Origin: Thalassococcus sp. S3
GTDB lineage: Bacteria > Pseudomonadota > Alphaproteobacteria > Rhodobacterales > Rhodobacteraceae
Reading direction: 5' to 3'
Assembly (NCBI RefSeq): GCF_004216475.1
Contig: NZ_CP022303.1
Span: forward strand, 2,666,001 to 2,730,000
Length of the DNA: 64,000 nucleotides
Below, one piece after another: positions 1-10,120 of this stretch. Position 1 is the stretch's first letter. Each line of letters begins with the position of its first letter. The notes beneath the pieces were generated by a model. The model worked only from the letters and a program-made list of their open reading frames with translations. It searched no databases and was not told the origin of the DNA. The position numbers and the translations under genes are program-made.

Positions 1-1
1 G

Positions 2-520
2 TTGGGGACCGAAACCAAGGTGATCCGCAACGACGCCATCGACGTCCAGCAGGCCATGGCGCTCAAACCCTCCGGCATCCTTCTTTCCCCCGGCCCCGCC
101 ACGCCCGATGAGGCCGGGATCTGTCTGGCCCTGACCCAGGCCGCCGCCGAGACGCGTATGCCCCTGATGGGCGTTTGCCTGGGGCATCAGACCATCGGCC
201 AGGCCTTCGGTGGCACCGTCACGCGGTGTCATGACATCGTGCATGGCAAGAAAGGCGTGATGCATCACAAGGGCACCGGCGTCTTTTCCGGCCTGCCGTC
301 CCCGTTCGCCGCGACTCGCTATCATTCCCTGATCGTCCAGCGTGAGGGATTGCCCTCCGATCTCCAGATCACGGCCGAACTTGAAGATGGCGTGATCATG
401 GGCCTGCAGCACCGCGACTTGCCCATCCACGGCGTGCAGTTCCACCCTGAATCCATCGCGTCCGAACATGGCCATGCGCTGTTGAAAAACTTCCTGTCCG
501 AGCTGAAAGTCCCCGCATGA
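2..520 (+). CDS. trpG: Anthranilate synthase component II (glutamine amidotransferase), 5' partial
   Basis: This subunit supplies ammonia from glutamine to TrpE for anthranilate synthesis, the first step of tryptophan biosynthesis. The class I glutamine amidotransferase triad is visible: the cysteine in GVCLGHQ and the His/Glu pair in QFHPES. The 172 visible residues are about 20 short of the usual length, and the reading frame runs open to the window edge, so the true start lies upstream; the TTG at position 2 is not a real start. The stop overlaps trpD by 4 bp (ATGA), which indicates translational coupling in a trp operon. trpE is expected just upstream, outside the window. A pabA role (folate) is possible for this family, but the trpD/trpC neighbours favour trpG. 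Confidence 0.95.
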   Translation: MGTETKVIRNDAIDVQQAMALKPSGILLSPGPATPDEAGICLALTQAAAETRMPLMGVCLGHQTIGQAFGGTVTRCHDIVHGKKGVMHHKGTGVFSGLPSPFAATRYHSLIVQREGLPSDLQITAELEDGVIMGLQHRDLPIHGVQFHPESIASEHGHALLKNFLSELKVPA

Positions 521-1536
521 GCGACGCTCTGAAGCCGCTGATCGGTGCCGCCGCCGAACGCCCCCTCACCCGGTCCGAGGCTGAAACCGCGTTTGCCGCG
601 CTTTTCGAGGGGGAGGCAACGCCCAGCCAGATGGGCGGTCTCCTCATGGCGCTGCGCACCCGGGGCGAGACGGTGGACGAATTCGCCGCCGCCGCCGCGG
701 TCATGCGCGCCAAATGCAACGCCGTTCAGGCGCCTGACGGGGCGATGGACATCGTGGGCACGGGTGGCGACGGCAAGGGCACGCTGAACATCTCGACCGC
801 CACCGCGTTCGTCGTGGCCGGCGCGGGCGTGCCCGTGGCCAAGCACGGCAACCGCAATCTCAGCTCGAAGTCCGGCGCCGCTGATGCCCTGACACAGATG
901 GGCATCAACGTAATGATCGGCCCCGAAGTTGTTGAAAAGTCTCTCAAAGAGACGGGCATCGGCTTTATGATGGCGCCCATGCACCATCCCGCCATCGCCC
1001 ATGTCATGCCCACGCGCGCCGAACTGGGCACGCGCACGATCTTCAACATCCTCGGCCCCCTCACCAACCCCGCCGGCGTCAAACGCCAGCTGACCGGGAC
1101 CTTCTCCCGTGATCTGATCCGTCCCATGGCCGAAACGCTTCACGCCCTCGGCTCCGACCGGGCCTGGCTGGTCCATGGCAGCGATGGCACGGACGAGCTG
1201 ACCATTACTGGCATCAGTTGGGTCGCCGCGTTGGAAGACGATCAGATCAAAGACGTGGAACTTCACCCCGAAGATGCGGGTTTGCCCGTGCACCCGTTCG
1301 ATGACATCGTCGGCGGGACGCCAGAAGAGAATGCGCAGGCGTTCCGCGCATTGCTGGATGGCACGCCGTCGGCCTATCGCGACGCCGTGCTTCTGAATGC
1401 GGCGGCAGCCCTCGTAGTGGCCGATGCCGCGCCCGACCTTCGCGACGGGGTGGCCCTGGCTGCCCAAAGCATCGACAGCGGCGCCGCCCGCGACAAGATC
1501 ACCGCCCTCGCCCGCATCACGCAGGACCCGACATGA
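517..1536 (+). CDS. trpD: Anthranilate phosphoribosyltransferase
   Basis: Transfers the phosphoribosyl group of PRPP to anthranilate, the second step of tryptophan synthesis. The 339 residues match the family length. The PRPP-binding glycine motif [14 protein letters not shown] lies near residue 81, and [15 protein letters not shown], the conserved substrate-binding stretch, follows at about residue 108. It overlaps trpG by 4 bp at its start and trpC by 4 bp at its end (ATGA in both cases), so the three are almost certainly cotranscribed and translationally coupled. Confidence 0.97.
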   Translation: MSDALKPLIGAAAERPLTRSEAETAFAALFEGEATPSQMGGLLMALRTRGETVDEFAAAAAVMRAKCNAVQAPDGAMDIVGTGGDGKGTLNISTATAFVVAGAGVPVAKHGNRNLSSKSGAADALTQMGINVMIGPEVVEKSLKETGIGFMMAPMHHPAIAHVMPTRAELGTRTIFNILGPLTNPAGVKRQLTGTFSRDLIRPMAETLHALGSDRAWLVHGSDGTDELTITGISWVAALEDDQIKDVELHPEDAGLPVHPFDDIVGGTPEENAQAFRALLDGTPSAYRDAVLLNAAAALVVADAAPDLRDGVALAAQSIDSGAARDKITALARITQDPT

Positions 1537-2345
1537 CCGACACCATCCTCGACAAGATCAAGGCCTACAAACTCGAAGAGATCGCAGCCGCAAAGGCCGA
1601 GCGCCCTCTGGAAACCGTCGAAGAGGACGCCCGCGCTGCGCCCACCGTGCGCGGGTTCTCGGACGCGCTGCACAAATCCAGCCGCACCGGATACGGCCTG
1701 ATCGCCGAGATAAAGAAAGCCAGCCCCTCCAAAGGGCTGATCCGCGAAGACTTTGACCCCGCCGCTCTGGCACAGGCCTACGAGACCGGCGGCGCCACCT
1801 GCCTTTCGGTGCTCACCGACGGGCCCAGCTTTCAGGGCGCGCCTGAGTTTCTGACCCAGGCGCGGGAGGCCTGCGCCCTGCCCGTCCTGCGCAAGGATTT
1901 CATGTACGACCCCTATCAGGTCGCCGAGGCCCGCGTCCTCGGCGCCGATTGCATCCTGATCATCATGGCCTCCGTCTCCGACGCTGAGGCCATCGCGCTT
2001 GAGGAAGCCGCGACCCGGTGGGAGATGGATGTGCTGATCGAGGTTCACAATGCAGAAGAACTGACCCGCGCCACGGCTTTGAAAAGCCCGTTGATCGGCA
2101 TCAACAATCGTGACCTTCGGACCTTCGAGACCTCTCTCGACGTGACCCGTGGTCTGGTCAAACATGTGCCCGAAGACCGCATCATCATCTCTGAAAGCGG
2201 CCTGTCGACGCCCGAGGACCTCTCTGACATGGCGATGTATGGCGCGCGCTGCTTCCTGATCGGCGAAAGCCTGATGCGGCAGGAGGATGTGACCGCCGCC
2301 ACCCGGACGCTTCTGGCCAATCCGCTCACCTCGGGCATGATGTAA
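1533..2345 (+). CDS. trpC: Indole-3-glycerol phosphate synthase
   Basis: Closes the indole ring to give indole-3-glycerol phosphate. The 270-residue TIM barrel carries the family motifs in order: [12 protein letters not shown] (catalytic lysine region), [33 protein letters not shown] and SESGLS. It is monofunctional, with no fused TrpF. It starts inside the end of trpD (ATGA), and its stop shares one base with the moaC start (TAATG), continuing the coupled operon from tryptophan genes into molybdenum-cofactor genes. Confidence 0.97.
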   Translation: MTDTILDKIKAYKLEEIAAAKAERPLETVEEDARAAPTVRGFSDALHKSSRTGYGLIAEIKKASPSKGLIREDFDPAALAQAYETGGATCLSVLTDGPSFQGAPEFLTQAREACALPVLRKDFMYDPYQVAEARVLGADCILIIMASVSDAEAIALEEAATRWEMDVLIEVHNAEELTRATALKSPLIGINNRDLRTFETSLDVTRGLVKHVPEDRIIISESGLSTPEDLSDMAMYGARCFLIGESLMRQEDVTAATRTLLANPLTSGMM

Positions 2346-2818
2346 TGGCACTGACCCATTTCGACGCCAAGGGCGATGCCCACATGGTCGATGTCTCAGA
2401 CAAGGCCGTGACCGACCGCATCGCCACCGCTGCCGGCTGGGTGAAGATGGCGCCGGAAACCTTTGATCTTATTAGTGAAGGCCGCGCCAAGAAAGGCGAT
2501 GTCCTGGGTGTCGCGCGCCTCGCTGGGATCATGGGGGCCAAGAAGACGCCCGATCTCATTCCGCTTTGCCATCCGCTGCCCGTGACCAAGGTTTCGGTCG
2601 AACTGACGCTGGACCCCGACCTGCCCGGCGTCCGCATCGAAGGTACCGTGAAAACCACCGGCCAGACCGGCGTTGAGATGGAGGCGCTCACCGCTGTCTC
2701 CACCGCAGCGCTCACCGTCTATGACATGGTCAAGGCCGTGGACAAGGCGATGGAGATCGGCGGCGTTCACGTCACCCTGAAAGACGGCGGAAAATCAGGA
2801 CGTTACGAGGCGAAATGA
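2345..2818 (+). CDS. moaC: Cyclic pyranopterin monophosphate synthase
   Basis: Converts the MoaA product 3',8-cyclo-GTP to cyclic pyranopterin monophosphate in molybdenum cofactor synthesis. The 157-residue protein has the expected motifs: an early [19 protein letters not shown] near residue 75, and the [16 protein letters not shown] stretch near residue 110 that belongs to the active site and dimer interface. It is coupled to trpC by a one-base overlap and to moeA by ATGA. The trpC-moaC-moeA order is, from memory, recurrent in Rhodobacterales and has no obvious biochemical logic. Confidence 0.97.
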   Translation: MALTHFDAKGDAHMVDVSDKAVTDRIATAAGWVKMAPETFDLISEGRAKKGDVLGVARLAGIMGAKKTPDLIPLCHPLPVTKVSVELTLDPDLPGVRIEGTVKTTGQTGVEMEALTAVSTAALTVYDMVKAVDKAMEIGGVHVTLKDGGKSGRYEAK

Positions 2819-3987
2819 TCACCGTTGACGAGGCCCTCGCCCACCTCTTCGCGCTCGCCGGTCCGCTGGAGACAGAAACCGTTCCCCTGACCGACGCCGC
2901 AGGCCGGGTGCTGTCCGAGACGGTCCATGCCACCCGCGACCAGCCGCCCTTCGCCGCCTCTTCGATGGATGGCTACGCGCTTAAGGGTGTCGAAGCGGAC
3001 CTGCACGCGCAATTCATGGTGATCGGAGAGGCTGCCGCCGGGCATGGTTTCGCGGGCCAAGTCGGGCCAGGCCAGGCCGTTCGCATCTTCACGGGCGCAC
3101 CGATCCCCGATGGTGCCGACAAGGTCGTCATTCAGGAAGACGTCACCCGCGCGGGCGATCTGGTCACGATCAGCGACGATCCAGGCCCCAAGACCAACAT
3201 CCGCCCTGCCGGAGGGGACTTCTCCAAAGGAACGGCTCTTGAAGCGCCGCGCAGGCTGAGCCCGCAGGACGTGGCCCTGCTCGCCTCCATGAACATCCCC
3301 AACGTGCCGGTGACCCGCAAGCCCGTGGTGGCGCTGATCTCCACCGGGGACGAGTTGGTGCTACCCGGTGAGACGCCAGGCCCCGACCAGATCATCGCCT
3401 CGAACACGTTCGGGCTCAAGGCGATGCTGGAGGGGATGGGCTGCACGGCGCGCATCCTGCCCATCGCCCGCGACACCGAAGCCTCCCTGCGCATGGCCTT
3501 CGATCTGGCCGCAGGCGCCGATCTGATCGTCACCATCGGCGGCGCCTCGGTCGGCGATCACGATCTGGTCGGCGACGTGGCCCATGCGATGGGGATGGAG
3601 CGGAGTTTCTACAAGATCGCCATGCGCCCCGGCAAACCGCTGATGGCAGGGCGTATGGGCGAGGCCGCGATGGTGGGCCTGCCCGGCAATCCGGTCTCTG
3701 CCATGGTCTGCGGTCATGTCTTCGTGGCGCCTCTGTTGCGCAAGATGCAAGGTTTGGGGGAAACCCCGCTCCGCGCGCTTCAGGCCAAGTTGTCGGAGCC
3801 TCTCGGTGCGAACGGCCCGCGCCAACATTATATGCGGGCCGTGATCGATAGTGGCACCGTGCGCGCGTTCGACAATCAGGACAGCTCGCTTCTGACTGTC
3901 TTGTCGGCCGCCAACGCCCTTCTGGTCCGCGCGCCGCATGATCCGGCGCGCAAAGCCGAAGAAATGGTGGACTATATCCCCCTCTGA
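2815..3987 (+). CDS. moeA: Molybdopterin molybdenumtransferase
   Basis: Inserts molybdate into adenylylated molybdopterin. The 390 residues show SSMDGYAL near residue 44, the MoCF-binding GASVGDHD, and GLPGNPVSA near residue 285, in the usual MoeA domain order, with a C-terminal beta-barrel domain from about residue 310. It is the last gene of the trpGDC-moaC-moeA run. The next gene, lexA, is 93 bp away and has its own promoter, so the operon probably ends here although no clear terminator hairpin was seen. Confidence 0.96.
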   Translation: MITVDEALAHLFALAGPLETETVPLTDAAGRVLSETVHATRDQPPFAASSMDGYALKGVEADLHAQFMVIGEAAAGHGFAGQVGPGQAVRIFTGAPIPDGADKVVIQEDVTRAGDLVTISDDPGPKTNIRPAGGDFSKGTALEAPRRLSPQDVALLASMNIPNVPVTRKPVVALISTGDELVLPGETPGPDQIIASNTFGLKAMLEGMGCTARILPIARDTEASLRMAFDLAAGADLIVTIGGASVGDHDLVGDVAHAMGMERSFYKIAMRPGKPLMAGRMGEAAMVGLPGNPVSAMVCGHVFVAPLLRKMQGLGETPLRALQAKLSEPLGANGPRQHYMRAVIDSGTVRAFDNQDSSLLTVLSAANALLVRAPHDPARKAEEMVDYIPL

Positions 3988-4009
3988 CATCGCCCCGCTG
4001 ACCCGGCAG

Positions 4010-4038
4010 TTGACACAAAACGTGAACATGCGTAGAAC
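4010..4038 (+). promoter_or_regulatory. lexA promoter with embedded SOS box
   Basis: TTGACA (4010-4015) is followed after exactly 17 bp by TAGAAC (4033-4038), a good sigma-70-type promoter. The alphaproteobacterial LexA operator GAAC-N7-GAAC (4024-4038; the reverse complement reads GTTC-N7-GTTC) covers the -10 element. LexA bound there would block RNA polymerase, so lexA is autoregulated. The operator form is known for alphaproteobacterial LexA. The promoter assignment is inference from spacing and sequence. Confidence 0.85.
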
Positions 4039-4080
4039 AAACGTAAACGCGTGCAAACCGCCATCAGGGGGCATCGAGCA

Positions 4081-4773
4081 ATGCTGACCAAGAAACAACT
4101 GGATTTGCTGGACTTCATCCACAAGCGCCTGCAGCGCGACGGGGTGCCGCCCAGCTTTGACGAGATGAAGACGGCGCTGGACCTGCGGTCGAAAAGCGGC
4201 ATTCACCGGCTGATCACGGCCCTGGAGGAACGCGGCTTTATCCGGCGCCTGGCGCACCGCGCCCGCGCCATAGAGATCGTGCGCCTGCCCGAAAGCCTGG
4301 GCGGCGAGCCCGGCACGGGCTTTACGCCCAAAGTGATCGACGGCGACAAACCCGCGGTCCCGGCCAATGCGCAGCCAGTGACGATCCACGCCGTGGAATT
4401 GCCGGTCATGGGCCGCATCGCGGCGGGTGTTCCGATCGAGGCGATCAGCCAGGTGTCACACCAGGTTGCGGTGCCGGGACAGATGCTGTCGGGCTCCGGC
4501 GATCACTATGCGCTTGAAGTCAAAGGCGATTCGATGATCGACGCCGGGATCAACAACGGCGATGTCGTGGTGATCCGGGAGACATCCTCGGCGGATAACG
4601 GGGATATCGTGGTGGCCTTGGTCGAGGATCAGGAAGCGACGCTCAAGCGGTTCTTCCGCAAGGGCAATGCGATCGCGCTGGAAGCGGCGAACCCGGCCTA
4701 CGAGACACGGGTCTTTCCAGAGGACAAGGTCAAGGTGCAGGGGCGCCTCGTTGGGTTGATCCGCACGTATTGA
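4081..4773 (+). CDS. lexA: LexA SOS-response repressor
   Basis: Represses DNA-damage genes and self-cleaves when RecA filaments form. The start at 4081 ([10 protein letters not shown]) gives 230 residues and matches the canonical N-terminus; an upstream in-frame GTG at 4051 would add ten residues with no family counterpart. The N-terminal winged helix (residues 1-70) is followed by the S24 peptidase domain. The cleavage site Ala-Gly lies in GRIAAGVP, the catalytic serine in GDSMID, and the lysine in EATLKRF. Its promoter carries an SOS box, and a second matching box precedes uvrA at the other end of the window. Confidence 0.97.
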   Translation: MLTKKQLDLLDFIHKRLQRDGVPPSFDEMKTALDLRSKSGIHRLITALEERGFIRRLAHRARAIEIVRLPESLGGEPGTGFTPKVIDGDKPAVPANAQPVTIHAVELPVMGRIAAGVPIEAISQVSHQVAVPGQMLSGSGDHYALEVKGDSMIDAGINNGDVVVIRETSSADNGDIVVALVEDQEATLKRFFRKGNAIALEAANPAYETRVFPEDKVKVQGRLVGLIRTY

Positions 4774-4782
4774 GACCGGGCT

Positions 4783-4842
4783 GGGGGCCAGCCCCCGTCC
4801 GCCCATGGCGGACTCCCCCGGGATATTTCTGACCCAAAGAAG
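4783..4842. repeat. Dispersed intergenic element, copy A (hairpin plus conserved tail)
   Basis: A GGGGG-CCAG-CCCCC hairpin (4783-4796) is followed by CCCCGGGATATTT, three variable bases, then ACCCAAAGAAG (4816-4842). The 27-bp tail matches copy B at 40208-40234 in 24 of 27 positions. Both copies sit between convergent genes, here lexA and comEC, so the element probably ends transcripts or stabilises 3' ends. Similar short repeats are, from memory, frequent in Rhodobacterales genomes. Confidence 0.7.
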
Positions 4843-4849
4843 CGAGGGA

Positions 4850-6862
4850 TCAACGCGTCCAGAGGCGCGTGCCTGACCTGTCGCGCGCGGTGATGAGCGT
4901 GCCGTTCTGAATGGCAAGACTGCCGGTGCGGCGCAGGCGCTTGGGATCGTATATCTCGCAAGGGCCCGAAAGCGTGAGCGGCACAGAACTGACGATGATC
5001 TGGCCGCTGGCACAGGTCGACAGGCTTTGCGCCGCACGCTTTCCGATCACATGCAGGATATCGAGACCGTCCAGGCGCGCCAGGCGAAGTTTGTCCGGAC
5101 TGTCCGGCCACCGCGCCGCCGCCCCTTGCTGATCCGCCGGATCACCGTCGTTTTCCAGCCAGTTCGACGCCACGAACCCCGCGCCCCTTGGTTTGCTGAG
5201 CGCCCGGCCTTCGGCGGTCATCATCCCGATCAGACCGCCGGTGTCGGCCACCAGCAGCGCCGGCCGCTCGGCCTGCCCCCAGAGCAAGAGCGCCGCCACG
5301 ACCGGAAGGACACCCGCGAACCGCGCACGGCCCTGCCACAGGATCAGCCACAGCGCCCCCAGCGCCAGGACGGGCAGCACCCATGGTGCGGGGCTGGCGA
5401 CGAAGCCCTGCGCGCCCTCCAATCCCGCCGTCCAATGCGCCACGCCCAAGATCCAACGCAGACCCAGCCCCATAATCCAGAACCCGATCACCTCCAACCC
5501 GAAAGGTGCCAGGCACGCGGCCAGCACAGCGGCAGGGATCACGAAGGTGCCCATCACGGGGACCGAGACAAGGTTGGCCAAAAGCCCGTATTGCGAGAGC
5601 GTGTTGAAATGCGCGGCCCCCACCGGCGCCGTCGCGGCGCCCGCCACGGCGGAGGAGATCACCACGCCCAGCACAGGAGTTAACCATCTTGGCGCCCGGG
5701 GCAACTCCGCATCGCGGATCCAGCCGAAGACCGCGACCAAAGCGGTCGTCGCGGCAAAGGACATCTGGAAGCCCGGACCCAGCAGCGCCTCCGGTCTCAA
5801 CGTGAGAACGATCAAGGCTGCAACCGCGACCGCGCGCAGACTGATCGCCCGGCGGTCCACCAGCAGCGCGCCCAAGGCCACCGCCACCATGATAAAGGCC
5901 CGTTCGGTCGCGACATTACCACCCGAGAGCGCCAGATAGGCCGCCGCCGCCGCCAGCGCCCCGCCGGCGGCCAACTTGCGCACCGGCGCGCGCAGGGCGA
6001 AGGCCGGGACCAGCGCCATGCCGATGCGCAGCACCGCAAAGACGAACCCTGCAAGCAGCCCCATATGCAGGCCCGAAATCGCCAGAAGATGCGCCAGATT
6101 GCTGGCCCTCAGCGCATCGAGCGCCGCCTGACCCACACCGCTGCGATCCCCCGTCGTCACCGCCGCCGCAAAGCCGCCCACATCGCCCGGCAGCGCCGCC
6201 TGCACCCGGGCCGAGGCCGCCATGCGCAGCTTGAGCACCCACAGCCCGCCCTCTGCCGGAGCCGCGCGCAGGACGGGCACACGAGTATAACCGACAGCGC
6301 CAAGCCCCTGAAACCACGCATTGCGGCGGAAATCGAAGCCTCCGGGCTCCACCGGTCCCTGCGGCGGCGACAGATGGCCCGTTGTCATCACCCGCACGCC
6401 CGGTGAGAAGCGATCGAACACTTGCTCCCCATGCAGCGAAATCCGCACCCGCTCCGGCACTTTCGCGGGCCGCACATCGTCCAGCCGCACCCGGTCAAGG
6501 GTCAGCCGCAGCGCGTCCGAAGCCGAGCGGTCGATCTTGACGATCCGCCCCTCGATAGGCCCGTAATAACGCCAGTCGAGCACCGGACCCGCCACCAGAT
6601 GCGCCCGGCCCCCAGCCAGCGCAAAACCCATCGCCGCCAGAGCAAGCGCCCAGACAAACGGTGCAAACCCGCTCCGCCAACGGGCCGCAATCGCTCCGGC
6701 GATCAGTCCACCGCCGCCGGCTGCGCCGATCTGCCAGATCTCCGGCTCGACCAGCAGCGCAAAGTAAAGCGCGATACCGCCCGCCATGAAGACCGGCGCC
6801 CAGGGAAACAGATGCCCCCTTTGGGCCAGCAAAACCTGCTCCATCCGGGCGAGACGGCCCAT
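4850..6862 (-). CDS. comEC: ComEC/Rec2 family DNA-uptake channel protein
   Basis: Predicted inner-membrane channel that carries single-stranded DNA into the cytoplasm during natural transformation. The 670 residues show an N-terminal pair of membrane segments, a DUF4131-type soluble domain (about 90-220), and the Competence domain with about eight hydrophobic segments, including the hallmark NLAHLLAISGLHMGLLAG near residue 235. The C-terminal 150 residues lack a recognisable metallo-beta-lactamase HxHxDH motif, so that domain is reduced or lost. It is divergent from gltX (78 bp apart) and convergent with lexA. Whether this organism is competent cannot be told from this gene alone. Confidence 0.9.
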   Translation of the reverse strand: MGRLARMEQVLLAQRGHLFPWAPVFMAGGIALYFALLVEPEIWQIGAAGGGGLIAGAIAARWRSGFAPFVWALALAAMGFALAGGRAHLVAGPVLDWRYYGPIEGRIVKIDRSASDALRLTLDRVRLDDVRPAKVPERVRISLHGEQVFDRFSPGVRVMTTGHLSPPQGPVEPGGFDFRRNAWFQGLGAVGYTRVPVLRAAPAEGGLWVLKLRMAASARVQAALPGDVGGFAAAVTTGDRSGVGQAALDALRASNLAHLLAISGLHMGLLAGFVFAVLRIGMALVPAFALRAPVRKLAAGGALAAAAAYLALSGGNVATERAFIMVAVALGALLVDRRAISLRAVAVAALIVLTLRPEALLGPGFQMSFAATTALVAVFGWIRDAELPRAPRWLTPVLGVVISSAVAGAATAPVGAAHFNTLSQYGLLANLVSVPVMGTFVIPAAVLAACLAPFGLEVIGFWIMGLGLRWILGVAHWTAGLEGAQGFVASPAPWVLPVLALGALWLILWQGRARFAGVLPVVAALLLWGQAERPALLVADTGGLIGMMTAEGRALSKPRGAGFVASNWLENDGDPADQQGAAARWPDSPDKLRLARLDGLDILHVIGKRAAQSLSTCASGQIIVSSVPLTLSGPCEIYDPKRLRRTGSLAIQNGTLITARDRSGTRLWTR

Positions 6863-6940
6863 GCTTGCCCCTTCCTGCGCGGATCGCTAGACAGGCCCGA
6901 CGTTATCTCCCTCATGGTTACCAAAAGGTAAAAGTCCGCC

Positions 6941-8341
6941 ATGGCCGCACCTGTCGTCACCCGTTTCGCACCCTCTCCCACCGGCTTTCTGCATATCGGC
7001 GGTGCCCGTACCGCGCTCTTCAACTGGCTCTACGCGCGCGGGCGCGGTGGCACCTTCCTTTTGCGGATCGAAGACACCGATCGCGCGCGCTCGACCCCTG
7101 AGGCGACCGCAGCCATCCTGCAGGGCATGGCCTGGCTGGGCCTCGATCATGACGGAGAGGTCATTAGCCAGTTCGCCCGCGCCGACCGCCATGCCCAGGT
7201 CGCCCATGAGCTTCTTGCATCAGGAAAGGCCTATAAGTGCTTCTCTACGCAGGAAGAAATCACCGAATTCCGTGAGGCCGCCCGGGCCGAAGGCCGCTCC
7301 ACCCTCTTCCGCTCTCCCTGGCGCGATGCCGACCCGGAGACTCACCCGGACGCGCCTTACGTGATCCGCATCAAGGCCCCGCAGGAGGGCGCGACGGTGA
7401 TCCGCGACCAGGTCCAGGGCGATGTGACCATCCGCAACGACCAGCTGGATGACATGGTGCTCCTGCGGTCCGACGGCACACCGGTCTACATGCTTGCCGT
7501 GGTTGTCGACGACCACGATATGGGGGTGACCCATGTGATCCGGGGCGACGACCACCTCAACAACGCGGCCCGGCAGATGATGATCTATCAAGCCATGGGC
7601 TGGGATGTGCCGGTCTGGGCGCATATCCCCCTGATCCACGGGCCCGATGGCAAGAAGCTTTCGAAACGGCATGGGGCGCTCGGCGCGCAGGAATACCAGG
7701 CCATGGGCTACCCGGCGGCGGGCATGCGCAACTACCTCGCGCGGCTGGGGTGGAGCCACGGGGATGACGAGTTCTTCACCGACGCCCAGGCCCGCGACTG
7801 GTTCGATCTGGACGGGATCGGCAAAAGCCCCGCGCGGTTCGATCTAAAAAAGCTCGAAAATCTCTGCGGGCAGCATATCGCCGTGACCGAGGATGCTGCA
7901 TTGCGGCAAGAAACCGAAGCCTATCTCGCCGCATCCGGGCAAACGGCTCTGACCGAGGCACAGTCCGCGCAGCTGGAGGCTGCGATGTATTGCCTCAAGG
8001 AAAGGGCGCGCACCTTCCCGGAACTCCTTGAAAAAGCACATTTTGCCCTCACATCTCGGCCTATCGAACCCGATGAGAAGGCCGCCAAGGCCCTGGATAC
8101 GGTATCCCGTGGTATACTGTCCGAATTGACGCCGCACTTGCAAAATGCTAGCTGGACCCGCGAAAACCTGGAGGAGGCCTTGAGCGCATTCGCCGAGGCG
8201 AAAGGTACCAAGTTCGGCAAACTGGCCGGGCCTTTGAGGGCCGCGCTTGCCGGACGCGCCGTGACCCCTTCGGTCTTCGACATGATGCTGGTACTGGGAC
8301 GCGAAGAATCCCTGGCCCGACTAAGTGAGGCGGCAGGCTGA
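6941..8341 (+). CDS. gltX: Glutamyl-tRNA synthetase
   Basis: Charges tRNA-Glu with glutamate. It is a class I synthetase of 466 residues with the HIGH-type motif in [13 protein letters not shown] near residue 12 and the KMSKS-type motif KKLSKRHG near residue 237. The C-terminal anticodon-binding helical domain is present. Alphaproteobacteria often carry two GltX paralogues, one serving tRNA-Gln through the amidotransferase route; the sequence alone does not show which this is. The intergenic space to gltA is 117 bp. Confidence 0.96.
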   Translation: MAAPVVTRFAPSPTGFLHIGGARTALFNWLYARGRGGTFLLRIEDTDRARSTPEATAAILQGMAWLGLDHDGEVISQFARADRHAQVAHELLASGKAYKCFSTQEEITEFREAARAEGRSTLFRSPWRDADPETHPDAPYVIRIKAPQEGATVIRDQVQGDVTIRNDQLDDMVLLRSDGTPVYMLAVVVDDHDMGVTHVIRGDDHLNNAARQMMIYQAMGWDVPVWAHIPLIHGPDGKKLSKRHGALGAQEYQAMGYPAAGMRNYLARLGWSHGDDEFFTDAQARDWFDLDGIGKSPARFDLKKLENLCGQHIAVTEDAALRQETEAYLAASGQTALTEAQSAQLEAAMYCLKERARTFPELLEKAHFALTSRPIEPDEKAAKALDTVSRGILSELTPHLQNASWTRENLEEALSAFAEAKGTKFGKLAGPLRAALAGRAVTPSVFDMMLVLGREESLARLSEAAG

Positions 8342-8458
8342 CGGGGTTCACTTCCCTGTAACCCTAGACCGCTACGACCGCCCTGCGCCCCGGCGCAGGC
8401 AAGGCCCACGCGCCGCGGACTGCCCGCACGCGCCCGTGAAAGGAAGAGGGACACCAAG

Positions 8459-9754
8459 ATGACCGAAACGACAAAAACCGCCACGCTGAGTTTCGACGGG
8501 CAAAGCTTTGAGCTTCCGATGCACTCCCCCACCGCCGGCCCCGATGTCATCGACATCCGCAAGCTCTACGGCCAGGCCGGTGTGTTCACCTATGATCCGG
8601 GCTATACGTCCACGGCCTCCTGCGACAGCACCATCACCTTCATTGACGGCGACAAGGGGGAGCTTTTGCACCGCGGCTATCCCATCGACCAGCTGGCCGG
8701 CAAATCCCACTATCTCGAAGTGTGTTATCTGCTGCTCTACGGCAATCTGCCCTCCGCCGCCGAGCTGGAGGATTTCGAGCACCGCGTGACCCATCACACG
8801 ATGCTGCACGAGCAGATGCAGAACTTCTTCCGCGGGTTCCGCCGGGATGCGCATCCGATGGCGATCATGGTGGGTGTAGTGGGTGCGATGTCGGCCTTCT
8901 ACCCCGACAGCACCGACATCCATGATCCCTGGGCGCGGGAAGTGGCCTCGATCCGCCTGATCGCGAAGATGCCGACGATTGCCGCCTGGGCCTACAAATA
9001 TTCCATCGGCCAGCCCTTCGTGTACCCCCGCAACGACCTTGACTATGCGTCGAACTTCCTGCGCATGTGCTTTGCCGTCCCGGCCGAGGATTACGAGGTC
9101 AACCCGATCCTCAGCCGTGCAATGGACCGCATCTTCACCCTGCATGCCGATCACGAACAGAACGCCTCGACCTCGACCGTGCGTCTGGCCTCGTCGTCGG
9201 GTGCCAACCCCTTTGCCTGCATCGCCGCCGGCATTGCCTGCCTCTGGGGTCCCGCCCATGGCGGCGCCAACCAGGCCTGCCTTGAGATGCTGGAAGAGAT
9301 CGGAACCGTCGACCGGATCCCCGAATTCATCGACCGCGCCAAGGACAAGGACGATCCGTTCCGCCTGATGGGCTTTGGCCACCGCGTCTACAAAAACTTC
9401 GACCCCCGCGCGACGGTGATGAAGCAATCTGCGGATGAGGTGCTCGACCTTCTGGGCATCGACAACAACCCCAAACTGCAGGTCGCCAAGGTGCTGGAGA
9501 AGCAGGCTTTGGAAGATCCCTATTTCGCCGAGAAGAAGCTCTTCCCCAACGTGGATTTCTACTCCGGCATCATCCTCGAGGCGATGGGCTTCCCGACCTC
9601 CATGTTCACGCCCATCTTCGCCCTGTCGCGCACCGTGGGCTGGATCAGCCAGTGGAAGGAAATGATCGCCGATCCGCAAAACAAGATCGGCCGCCCCCGC
9701 CAGCTTTACCTGGGGGATACGGCGCGCGACTACGTCGATATCGAAAACCGCTAA
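8459..9754 (+). CDS. gltA: Citrate synthase (type II, hexameric)
   Basis: Condenses acetyl-CoA and oxaloacetate at the entry of the TCA cycle. The 431 residues contain [15 protein letters not shown] with the first catalytic histidine, [14 protein letters not shown] with the second histidine, and VDFYSGI with the catalytic aspartate. A clear Shine-Dalgarno run (AGGAAGAGGG) lies upstream of ATG 8459. A strong intrinsic terminator follows 16 bp after the stop, so the gene is probably transcribed alone or with gltX. Confidence 0.97.
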   Translation: MTETTKTATLSFDGQSFELPMHSPTAGPDVIDIRKLYGQAGVFTYDPGYTSTASCDSTITFIDGDKGELLHRGYPIDQLAGKSHYLEVCYLLLYGNLPSAAELEDFEHRVTHHTMLHEQMQNFFRGFRRDAHPMAIMVGVVGAMSAFYPDSTDIHDPWAREVASIRLIAKMPTIAAWAYKYSIGQPFVYPRNDLDYASNFLRMCFAVPAEDYEVNPILSRAMDRIFTLHADHEQNASTSTVRLASSSGANPFACIAAGIACLWGPAHGGANQACLEMLEEIGTVDRIPEFIDRAKDKDDPFRLMGFGHRVYKNFDPRATVMKQSADEVLDLLGIDNNPKLQVAKVLEKQALEDPYFAEKKLFPNVDFYSGIILEAMGFPTSMFTPIFALSRTVGWISQWKEMIADPQNKIGRPRQLYLGDTARDYVDIENR

Positions 9755-9770
9755 GGCGAATTTGTGCAAG

Positions 9771-9794
9771 GGCCCGGATCATCCGGGCCTTTTT
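9771..9794 (+). terminator. Intrinsic terminator of gltA
   Basis: GGCCCGG, loop ATCAT, CCGGGCC, then five T residues: a GC-rich 7-bp stem directly followed by a U tract, 16 bp after the citrate synthase stop. Confidence 0.9.
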
Positions 9795-10120
9795 CGTTCA
9801 AAGGCCCCGGTTTGGAGCCCTTCGTCATGATGCCGTCGGTTCGCTAGTCAAACCAGCTTCCTCCAAATTAGGCTCCTGGATCCGTAACCCCTCTTAGATC
9901 CCGACACCGAATCACGCACGCCCGGGGCTGCAATCCGACCCGGATCGACAGGAAACAATTCCCCGCACACGCAAAAATTGAAAAGAACCCGTTGACAACG
10001 CCCCTCCTGCCGCCACGGCATCTTCCTTCAAATTAAGGATTTCCGCGAAAAGCGCTTGCCAGAGCGGTCCTGACCCGTGCAACTCATCCGCTAGTGTTTT
10101 TTGTTAACGAGGATCGCGGT
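9795..10120 (+). other. Intergenic region without a recognisable gene
   Basis: About 330 bp upstream of the acidic repeat protein. No coding frame is convincing. It holds a TTGACA (9992-9997) that could be a -35 element, but no convincing -10 sits 16-18 bp downstream, and an AT-rich patch around 10031-10042. A GTG at 10094 is in frame with the next gene but lacks a ribosome-binding site, so it is treated as untranslated. Confidence 0.5.
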
